From: Aquilaria yunnanensis
Lineage: Eukaryota > Streptophyta > Magnoliopsida > Malvales > Thymelaeaceae
Assembly (NCBI GenBank): GCA_039654915.1
Contig: CM077596.1
Span: 51,954,501-52,018,500, forward strand
Length of the DNA stretch: 64,000 nt
Reading direction: 5' to 3'
The notes below the pieces were generated by a model. It made no database searches, was not told the origin of the DNA, and saw nothing but the letters and a program-made list of their open reading frames with translations. Below are positions 55,034 through 64,000 of the stretch, piece by piece (within the stretch, counting starts at the first letter, position 1; each line of letters begins with the position of its first letter). The translations under genes were made by a program, and so were the position numbers.

Positions 55034-57290
55034 ATATTCTAAAAGATGAACCATATTTACTGCTTATCAACAGTAACTTCACATGTGCCCTCTCCTTTTT
55101 TTATCTGGTTATACAAATTTATGGTCAATCCTTTTTTTTTTTCACTGAATATTTCACGTTTGCAATATTGCTCCTTCTCTTTCACCTACTGTCGCCAACT
55201 AAAGAGTAGACCATTTGTTGACGGTGACATGATTGACACATCATAAAGTCTAAGGACTATCATTAGAAAAAAACTATTATAAGGACCCAAGAGTATTTTG
55301 TTCCTTTTCTGACACGTCCACCCACTGTTCTTGCAGAATGGTCAAATTTGCTCTTTCGTCCCTAAATCTAACATTTCTACTGTAATAGTCCCCAACCTCA
55401 TGATCTCATAAACACTTTTTTTTATTTTGCTAATCAAGTTTTTTGTACATACCAAAAGTTAAAGGTTTTTAAGGAGAAGATAAAAAGGCTATCTCGATCC
55501 CTAGTCATAGCTGTAACAGGTTTTTAGATACCTTTTATGAACTTTTAGGAAAATAAAAATTTTAATAAGCTATTTAAATTTAAGATGATAAAATCTTAAA
55601 TGAAAGTGAAGAACATGCTTTTCTTAATCATATAAAATACCAAAAACATTTTCTTTTGCATGGTTTGACTCAAAGTTCTAATTATATAGGTTTGATTCAA
55701 AGTTTTAATTAGTTGAAACAAATACACACTTTTTATAATGCATGGCCACTTTACATAGATTCAATTGAAAATTTTGATTTGTTGAAATGAGTGGACAATT
55801 TGTCATAATGCATGAGCATTTCACATAGATTCAATTTTGAATTTTGATTAGTTTAAATAAGTGGACAATTTGTATTATGCATGAATACATGATTCTTAAA
55901 AGGTTTCATTTTATCACTAATTCATTAGTGAGTAAAAATCTATAAAACTTATGCATGTGTATTATGTAATGTTATTCTGCACTATAAACACCATAAATTT
56001 TTTTTTCTCTTAATGGTTTTATTTGAATTGATTAATACAATTGCTTTAATCATTTTTTGTTTGTTATCTTTAATGCTCTTTTGATACTATATAAATATAT
56101 CTTCAATTGAGTATTCTATGTGTACACAATTATCTATACTAAGATTTTACTTAGTGTCAAAATAAGTCTTATCCTTTTATATTGTTCCATTAATGACTTA
56201 TATTGATTATATTACAACTAATATTGCTATAGAATGTACCCACATACCTCACTTACGTCTACAAGTTGTGGGGTTTTCAATATTCATCATTGAAGATGAA
56301 ATGTTCTTTTTTTTCTTTTTTTTTTCTCTTGCCTCTTTATTTTTCCTTTTCACACGTAATTGACCATTTTTTAAGTTTGATCCCATCTTCAAAAGATAAT
56401 CACATTTTTAGGGCCTATTTTGTAATTTTTCTTTTTTAGGTTGTCTCCTTCTTTGTTCTGGTTAAATCTCAATTTAGCCCCTAAGCTTCTACTCTTTTCT
56501 GTCTTAGTCCCTATGTTCCATCCATGTTATATTTTGGTCCCCAAATTTAATAAATATTTGACTAGATTATTTCTATTTGTTCTCTTGGTACCCAAAATTT
56601 TTTATTGTTTTTATGTACTATATTATAAAGTAAGACATTGATTATCATAATTTATTTATTTTTTTCTTAAGCCAATTTTTTTTACATTCATTAGATCAAT
56701 TGTTAAGCTTTTAATACCTAATGTTTTTTTCATTTTCTATCTTGATTCAAATTTTTTTTTGCTTTTTTTAAAATTTTATTTTTAAAAATAAACCTTAATC
56801 ATTGTAATTTATGTACTTCTAGCTATGGTTCTGATTGATTTAGCTTTGGTAAAAAAAAATTTCTTTTTTTATTTTTATCTTTATTAAGTTAATGGTTAAA
56901 TTGTTAATTTATTAACATAAATTGAACACAATTTTGTGTTTTAATCATATTATTTTTGTTATTGATGATTGTGTGTTGTTGTATGAATTATTCTTTATAG
57001 TTTAATAAAATAATTTGGTCCATAATTGCTAAAATTGAAAGTAATTTTTTCTAAATAAATTTCTCATTGATATTAAAAATTATAATTTAAGTTGATAAAA
57101 GAGGAAAATTTTTAGTGAATTATTTTTAATAACAAAATTATACATTATTTCAAAGTACATATGATGTTATGTTTCTATTTACCTATTTTCGGTTATTGTT
57201 CAGGTTAATTTGGCTTTAGTCAATTCTTCTCATACTTTATGAATTATGTATTATTGTAATTTTTCATACTAAAGGTATAGTAAAAAATAC
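55034..57290 (+). mobile_element. Helitron-like element 2, a diverged tandem copy of element 1
   Basis: Begins TATATTCTAAAAGATGAAC directly at the end of element 1 and follows it block by block (for example ATTCATTAGTGAGTAAAAAT at about 53643 and 55920; TTCTATGTGTA.ACAATTATC at about 53789 and 56115). Its 3' hairpin is not clear. Small frames are unsupported. Head-to-tail Helitron arrays are known in plants. Confidence 0.5.
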
Positions 57291-58193
57291 TTGCTACATC
57301 ATACAGGCCAACATACCTCATGAATAACTATATTCTCAAGAAAACAAGAATCATCTAATGAAGAACAACTACTACATCGATAACAAATAGATATTAAATA
57401 GCAAATAGAACATGCATATTCGTCAAAGAACAGTATTATGCATCATAGGAATAACTAAATTCAGTTATAGAATAGAAACAATCTAACACATAATAACTTT
57501 AGTATGGCAGACAAATGTGACACGGAATACTATGGTATTTTATAGAAAATTAGGACGTGTTATATGATCATGAGTGATAGTGTTGTGGCTTTATCGTAAT
57601 TTATCAAAATTTAAGATGCCATGATAGTATTGTGATAATGCTATACTGAATGTCTTTCTTTTGTGTGCATGCTTAAGCTACTGTTATATATATATATAGT
57701 GTGATTATTACTTAAATGAGAAAAAATCTCTGCGTATAAGATTGGAGTCAACCCCTAATTGGTCATATGATAGCTATAGTCGTCAGGCGAATGATACGAC
57801 TCCCTCTTTAAAAAAAAAAAATATTAAATAGGCTTAAACCCAAATCGGTATTGTCATATGATGCTCGTCACCAAAATGATCTAATTACCTCTTCACAAAT
57901 ATATTAAATAGATTTATTTGCAGTTATGCCCCTGAACTAGAGTTTATACTAGAGTTACTCTCCCAAAGTTTGAAAATATACACTTTTTTCCCTATTTTCT
58001 TTTACACTGTCCAAAAAATCTGAAATTCTTATTTAAACTATATGATTGTCACATTTCATTAATTTCAATCTGTTTAGTACCTTTTAACAGTTAATTGACA
58101 TTTCAAATTATCAAATTTTTCTCTTTGTAAATGTAAAAAATATTTTTTTAATGTCAAATAATTTGAAACGAAATACCAGATAGACTAAAAGTC
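57291..58193. other. Right part of the split tandem array, then non-coding DNA
   Basis: 57340-57500 repeats the 125-bp units of 52000-52405. A short (TA)n run lies at about 57686-57699. No gene. Confidence 0.45.
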
Positions 58194-58507
58194 AATTCAT
58201 TTTAACTTAACCCAAAATAATTTATTTTTATTTTTACATATTTTTTATCTAAAACTAATTTATTTAAAATCTAATACTATTTAGGTGTAATAATCTATTG
58301 AAAATATAATTTTTATAAATTTTTCTAGACTTAGGTATTTAAAAATAAATTATCATAAAAAATTTAAGAATATCATGAAAATTTATTTTCAAATTGGCTA
58401 TTAAATCTACATAATATTGGCTTTCAAATGAAATTAGTTTAAGAGAAAAAATGTAACAATAAAAAATAAGCCATTTTAGATTAAGTTAACTTAAGTTAAA
58501 ATGAATT
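58194..58507. mobile_element. MITE family X, copy 2
   Basis: Same ends (AATTCATTTTAACTTAA and inverse) and interior as 46613-46935. About 314 bp. Confidence 0.65.
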
Positions 58508-59032
58508 GGCTCTAAAATTAATGAAAAATAATTATCATACAGTTTAAATTAGGATTTTAAAAGTTTTTCTAGATAATGTAAAAAATAGGGAAAAAGTTTA
58601 TATTTTCTAACCTCGGAGGTGTAACTGTAATATCAACCAAAGTTCATGAGATAACTGTAATTAATCCTATTAAGAGTTTTTCAAATAAAAAAAGATGATA
58701 TGAAAAAATATTCATTGAATAATAAATTGTAAATAAAAAGGCCACTTGAATTTAGATTACCATAATCTTAGTACTTTTCACACTTCCAGGTCCAGCATTT
58801 TTTTTAACACCGATAAAAAAAAAACGGTTTTGTTCAAAAATTTAGGAGTCTGCGTGCGTATTCTTCCACTTTTCAACCAAAAAAAAAAAGGAGTATTCTT
58901 CCACTTGGTGCCACTGTCACAGGATCGTCGTTATAAATAATTTCTAGTAATATTTACAAATCAAGTACGCTGCTACTTTTCTAATTCTGAAAATTATGAT
59001 GTCGCTTTCATGTTTTGCAGCTTCCCCTGGAG
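58508..59032. other. Non-coding interval
   Basis: A+T-rich with poly-A and poly-T runs; no supported gene. Confidence 0.4.
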
Positions 59033-60232
59033 CTTAGCATTAGGGTAAATTGCAGTCATGGCCTCTAATATTTTATTATTGTCTTATTTTAGATCCTAAC
59101 ATCAAAATCTCATATATGTAGTCCTTAACCCCAATTATTTGTTCTATTTTAGACCTTTAAAGGACGAAAACTGTTAGAATAGATAAACTGGCCACGTGGC
59201 ACGCCAGCGTGGACAATTTGCCATGATGGCACTATGAATCACCAGCTACATATGATGTGGAAAATAATAAAATAATTAAAAAAAGTATGAAAAATGGTGG
59301 AAAAAATGTTTGGTTGCATTCACCGCCCCTCCCACCATCCGCCAATGCCCCTTCATTGCCTTTTTTAGAGGCCCTTCCTGCCATCCACCCATCGCCTCTT
59401 TGTTGCCATCCTCCACCGCCAATCGCCCTTTTGCATGCCATCGAATCGTGCCTCTTTTGCTCACTGTCGAATTGGAACTAATAGGTGGCCAATCAAGCAG
59501 TGAAAGAGGAAGATCGGGAGATGATGAATCCCTATAACCTTCGATTTCACCATAGGGGGATTGGAAGTATTCGTGCTGGAGGATACGGAAGCCTCCAATG
59601 TCACCAAGGCAGTTGAGACGTCGTTGGAGGATGCGGAAGCTGCCACTATCTGGGTTTCAACAATTGGAATGATGCGTGGTAGGACGATGGACATGCGACT
59701 CTTCCCCCGTTCGTTCACGCCGAAATCGAATGCCCCTCCACCTCTAACCACCAATCCCTTCCTCGTCCATCGGCCAATCAAACAGGCCCTCCACCCCAAT
59801 CTAAACGCCTCCCTACTTTCATCTATTCAAATTCGTTTGATTGGACTAGATTTCATCAGAACAACTTGAATTTGTCCAAACACCTTCAATTTTGTCTAAA
59901 TGGCAACAACGACAGGGCGAGAAGGCATGAACGCCTTCGCCTAATTTTTTAAAAAAATTTCTTTTTTTTCATATTTTCTTCCTTTATTTATTAGTTTTCT
60001 TTATTTTTTTATTACTTTTCTTCCCTTTTTATGCCACTGTAGCAAATTTCCCATTGTTGACGTGCCACGTAGCCAGTTTCGTTTATTGTAATGGTTTCCG
60101 TCCTCCAAAGATTTAAAATGGAACAAAAAATTGAGGTTAAGGACTACTCATGTGATATTTTGAGGTTAGCACCCAAAATAGGATAATAATAAAATGTTAG
60201 GGGCCATGGGTGCCATTTACCCCTTAATATTA
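59033..60232. mobile_element. Mutator-like element with about 200-bp TIRs
   Basis: TIRs start GGGTAAATTGCA (59043) and end TGCCATTTACCC (60222) and align inward for about 180 bp, including GTAGTCCTTAAC, GGACG.AAAC and CTGGCYACGTGGCAC. The 10-bp flanks CTTAGCATTA and CTTAATATTA are probably a decayed target duplication. The interior 59310-59900 is GC-richer and has overlapping open frames on both strands (for example 59461-59799 minus, 112 residues) with no recognised domain; it may be a captured gene fragment (Pack-MULE type). Confidence 0.65.
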
Positions 60233-60542
60233 CATGATACTTAAATTTTGGGAAAATTACAAAAACTCCTGAGGTATAGCAAAACCTACACTTGTCTCCA
60301 CCCTCTTTCAAATACTTACGCTTGCCCCCTAGTCAAGTTAACGCCATTACTCCACTGCACTCCTCTGCCCTCCGCACTTCTCCCCATGTTTCATCCTCCT
60401 TCCCCCCCCCCCCCCTTCTTCTCTATGCCCTTTGACCACCCTAGTCCTTATCATCGTCCATGAGTCACCCATCGATTCATTTTAGATTCTGTGTTTTGTC
60501 AAATTCACCCTCCTTGCGTGCGTTGTCGAGCCAGTCGCTTAA
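60233..60542. other. Non-coding interval
   Basis: Pro-rich frame at 60248-60463 next to a poly-C run; no domain. Ends with TTAA at the Harbinger TIR. Confidence 0.4.
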
Positions 60543-61070
60543 GGCTCTGTTTGGATATTATCATTAAGGGGAGGGGAGGGAAGGGGGGGAAGGTGTCATG
60601 ACCTTACCGTTGTTTGGATAGACTTAATAAAGGAAAGAAATGGAAGTTTACCCCTCTTTGTTTGGATACATTCATTAAAGGATGGGGAAGGAGAGAATTT
60701 AAATATTATTACAATTTTACCCTTTATTTAGCTTGTAAATTCATTTTATTCTTTTTTCTTAATAATGTAATAAATTGCTTGTACTAACAAAATTTCCATA
60801 CATAGATCTAATAAAATTGGTTGATTTGAAGAACATATTTATCCAATAAAAAGAAAAGTAAAACATTTTTTTGAAGCAAACTTGTTGAACTAAAAAAATA
60901 AGTGAAAGTTTGTAAAGTATGGGAACTTTTCATAATTATTCTCCTACGTACAATATAAGTACGAACTTAATGAAAAACATAACCAACATAATTTCAGATG
61001 TTGAATCCATGTAATAATAAAAATGTTCTAACTTATTCCATCTAACTAAGAAATAAATCATTTAGGAATA

Positions 61071-62087
61071 TCATGGACCAAAATGTCCGAAGACTAATCG
61101 CATGACAATGTCCTTCCGCCTATGTTGAGGACATCCTAACAAAGCTCGTATTTTCTCAGGATATGCAATTAAGTGAACATATGCGTCAGTTAGTACGTGC
61201 GGCTCAAGCGATATTTCTTCCAAAAGAGTCCACAGTTGTTCTTCAGGAATTGGAAGTCGTTGCATCATCTTCTCAAGTACTAGATTTCCTCGTTCCATCA
61301 CTTAAGCAACATTATCAATTGCTTCTTTAATTAACATCCCATCATCATTATCATTCTTTGCTCCCTTGGCCTTCTTAGTTTTACGAGCTCGTGCCTCAAA
61401 GAAATGTTGTTCTGTATCGTCAGACGGATCACAACTTTCCAAATTCACTTCATTTTCTGAGACAAGATGATCAATCTCATCAATAGTCTCCACCTGCTCA
61501 AAAGCTTGACGACGCCTTACTTCTTTCGCAGTTCCACTTTCATCACCCGTAGCTCTATCATTTCCATACAATATCAGCATCTTATCATAATGGGGAATAG
61601 GTTTTGTCATCCATTCACGAGCTGCAGGCTTATCCTGAGAAAACAAAAAACAAACACAAAAATATAAACACCTCTCATATAAAAAAATAATAAATTAAAA
61701 ATGATTTTTTGGTATTTGTTACTAGAAGATGCTAACCTTGATTAGACTCTCCCAAACTTCAGGTTCTGCACTCCAAAACTTAGTGGTAGGATTCCAAGCA
61801 AATCCACTCATACCATTCCTCCAAAAATCATAGCACTTCGCAAAATTACTTTTCAAGGTCTTCCACCTATTTTTGACCTTGTCCTTGGTTATATCATCTC
61901 CAATTTTTTCTTTCAGTTCTATGACAATATTGTCATACGCTTGTGAGATAAAACTCTCATTCTGCTTGAAGCCTTTCTCCTGTTGCCGCATTAATGCATC
62001 CAATAAAGCTTCATCCATCAAAGGTGTCCACACCACTACATTTCTTCTGCCATAATTTTCAGCACCACTCGAACTTCCTCCCTCCAT
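61071..62087 (-). pseudogene. Harbinger Myb/SANT-like DNA-binding protein, one nonsense mutation
   Basis: Exon 1 (62087-61737) begins MEGGSSSG and carries a Myb/SANT-like domain (Myb_DNA-bind_3): VVWTPLMDEALLDAL, then KVKNRWKTLKSNFAKCYDFW, then GFAWNPTTKFW. A 102-nt intron (61736-61635, GTTAGC to TTCTCAG) joins in frame to exon 2, DKPAAREW...PHYDKMLILYG, then a basic ARARKTKKAKG. TAA at 61302-61304 interrupts the frame, but it continues for 76 sensible residues to 61071. In this superfamily the protein partners the transposase, helping nuclear import and end binding. Confidence 0.8.
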
Positions 62088-62273
62088 TCTAGTGACATGA
62101 TCAAAACAATTAATTACAAAATTTATTAAATTAATCTATGTGATAATATTAGAGAATTTCAAGCAATTTTAAACAATAAATAAATTTTCATATGATGGCA
62201 AGCAATTCTGTACTTTATTCGACAACATAGTCATAGAAATCAATCTCACAAATCAAATCTAATGCTAAATAGT

Positions 62274-63677
62274 TTAGGTACGACGACTATAATCAATCCA
62301 CATAGCACTAGCTAAAGAATCTCTGACCAACTCTCCCTTATGTTCGTCATCTTCCTCTGTTATAGGACAACAACGGCGACGTCGATTCCTAATTCGTTCG
62401 TCAACCTCTGCTAGAAGGCTCTCATCTGGATCAATACCCAACAAATAATTATGCAAGATACAACATGCTAAAACAATTAACTTATGTGTTTTAACCTCAT
62501 ATGTTGGTTCATTGGCATTTGATATGATGAGAAATCTTTTTTTAATAGCCCAAAAGCTCGTTCAATTGCATTTCGTAAAGATGCATGACGATGGTTAAAT
62601 AACTCTCGTATGGTTCTCGGCGGGTTACTCGAAAACTCATTCAAATGATATCTGACACCTTTGTAAGGTGTGATAAATTCAGCTTTCAGCCCGAACCCAG
62701 CATCCGCAATATAATATTTTCCTAAAATAAAATAAAACCGTATTATAAATTGAAATATTGGAAATAATAAGTAATTAAATAATTAACAGTTTAATATTTG
62801 TAAATATGTTACCTTCCAGAACCTCAAGTTTATCTTCTCTAGATAGTGCGTCTTTTAGAATTCGTGAGTCAAATGCAGTACCCTTCCCACCTAGAGAGAA
62901 CGTAAGTGAACTTCAAATCAAACGAACAAGCACATGGTACGTTCATTGTTGGGTAGTCTTTTCTTCCACGGTATCGTGGAGCAACTCGAGTAGGCACTTT
63001 AGCTCGAATATGTGTGCCATCAATCGCCCCTATGCAATCCTATTATGTTATAATCAAGAAAGTTATATGTCAGTCAACCGTTATTTATAAACATGTTATG
63101 ACTACTGCAATCTTAACAAATTTTACCTTAAAATATGGGAAGAATTTACTGTTCTGCTCAATCTCTAGTGGGGTTACAAATCCATTAGGCTGCTTGATGA
63201 ATCTTTCTTCTAACTCTATAATAATCTTTCTTCTAACTCTATAATAGCTTTTAAAACCCGATGAAAGTGACGGCTTGTTGTTTCTCCAAAACACTTGAAC
63301 CAAAAGTTAACCGCACGATTTTTGGCATGATGGGTCAAAATGTATAAGAACTTAGCAACTTGTTCTTCAACACTAGCACACCGTGTTGGTCGAAGACCAC
63401 CCTCCATTTTGAGTAATTCACATAATTGTATAAAAGCTGTATGGCTCATTCTAACTATATCACGACTTGTCGGTCCCAATATGTCATGCATAACTTGAGC
63501 TCTAATTCTCTCTCTTCTTTCAAAGTTAATTCTATTATTACCTATTGATAACCTATATTTTCGTTTCTTAGAGAAATACCAATAAACAACAATCATTAAC
63601 AAATATGACATTCCTATTCGGCGAGTGTGCATCCACCAAAATATTGCAAAGATTGTATCTTTTCCCTCATTGTCCAT
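62274..63677 (-). pseudogene. PIF/Harbinger DDE transposase, three frameshifts
   Basis: Exon 1 63677-63127 begins MDNEGKDT and contains RPTRCASVEEQVAKFLYIL and CFGETTSRHFHRVLKAI. Intron 63126-63040 (87 nt). Exon 2 63039-62813 has DCIGAIDGTHI (first catalytic Asp), RYRGRKDYPTMNV, FDLKFTYVL and then AFDSRILKDAL (second Asp). Intron 62812-62722. Exon 3 62721-62274 has KYYIADAGFGLK, NHRHASLRNAIERAFG (catalytic Glu) and ACCILHNYL. Breaks: a 23-bp tandem duplication at 63200-63245, one extra G at about 62882, and one base missing in the A run at 62537-62543. Domain DDE_Tnp_4; both splice junctions keep frame. Confidence 0.85.
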
Positions 63678-64000
63678 CTAAATAATAAAATACAATTAGT
63701 AACATGCATACAAAAGTAAACATAACCTCAAAGACATATATATGACTTTATCAATGAGCACTTCCAATATAATTTTAGATTTTTGTTTTCATTTAACTAA
63801 CTATGACGTATCATAAGCAAAAAAAAAAAAAAAGTCAAAAAAGAGACCACACATGCATACAAAATAGAACTGAATTACATACATCCATAAGTTATATTAA
63901 AATTAATAGTAAATACCTTTTTCGCTTGTATCCCTTTTTAGCAAACCCCAAAAATAAGTTCAAAAATGACAATCTAAACATTCACAAATAAAAGACAGTG
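63678..64000. other. Upstream part of the Harbinger element to the window end
   Basis: A+T-rich, no gene. Poly-A run at about 63821-63834. Confidence 0.4.

Larger units (their letters stand above)
60543..64000 (-). mobile_element. PIF/Harbinger transposon, left end and both genes
   Basis: GGCTCTGTTTGGATA at 60543 is a typical PIF/Harbinger-type end and is preceded by TTAA (TSD of TAA or TTA class). TGTTTGGATA recurs in the subterminal region at 60612 and 60660. Inside are the two genes such elements need: a Myb/SANT-like protein and a DDE transposase, both on the minus strand. The other end lies beyond 64000. Both genes are broken, so the copy is dead but fairly young. Confidence 0.8.

Noticed and set aside
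59461..59869. Host gene on either strand within the Mutator-like element
   Set aside because: Open frames on both strands without a domain or splice signals; kept only as possible captured sequence.
1..64000. tRNA, rRNA or other structural RNA genes
   Set aside because: None seen by eye on either strand; the Arg-tRNA match at 16253 is only a primer-binding site.

Overview
This is plant nuclear DNA, most likely from a dicot. It is strongly A+T-rich and almost free of ordinary host genes. It is packed with plant transposable elements: Tat/Ogre-type Ty3-gypsy retrotransposons, a probable chromovirus-like solo LTR, PIF/Harbinger, hAT, Mutator-like and Helitron-like DNA elements, small MITEs, and a decayed endogenous pararetrovirus. 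The species cannot be named from the sequence.

Layout. 1-2842: 3' end of a Tat-lineage gypsy element, with a decayed antisense extra gene (minus), a polypurine tract and a 3' LTR. 2843-12549: non-coding DNA with an F-box-like pseudogene, a decayed coiled-coil exon, a possible MITE and an RNase H-like fragment. 12550-33050: one complete, very young, 20.5-kb LTR element with identical 5-bp target duplications (TCCCT) and LTRs of about 3.7 kb. 33051-42240: a fragment of a related LTR (minus) and degenerate repeats. 42260-51060: an endogenous pararetrovirus (minus), interrupted by a MITE and a 3.1-kb solo LTR. 51061-58500: a tandem array split by two Helitron-like units, one of which holds a hAT element, then a second copy of the MITE. 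59043-60222: a long-TIR Mutator-like element. 60543-64000: one end of a PIF/Harbinger transposon with broken Myb/SANT-like and transposase genes (minus).

The main point of interest is the 20.5-kb element. It has LTRs, a primer-binding site, a gag-protease gene and a polypurine tract, but no reverse transcriptase, RNase H or integrase, and its Gag lacks the usual N-terminal core. The space normally used by pol carries four intact intronless genes in the sense direction. Three are tandem 182-residue paralogues with a basic and Cys-rich motif resembling the nucleic-acid-binding protein of carlaviruses. The fourth is a 209-residue LOG-type cytokinin-activating enzyme. The second and third paralogues and the LOG gene have matching core promoters and matching upstream repeats, so the four genes look like one co-regulated cargo cassette. 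A 2.5-kb hairpin-forming tandem array follows, then the polypurine tract. The working hypothesis is a non-autonomous Ogre-like retrotransposon carrying a virus-like regulatory protein and a cytokinin-activating enzyme, perhaps to influence silencing or cell division in its host.
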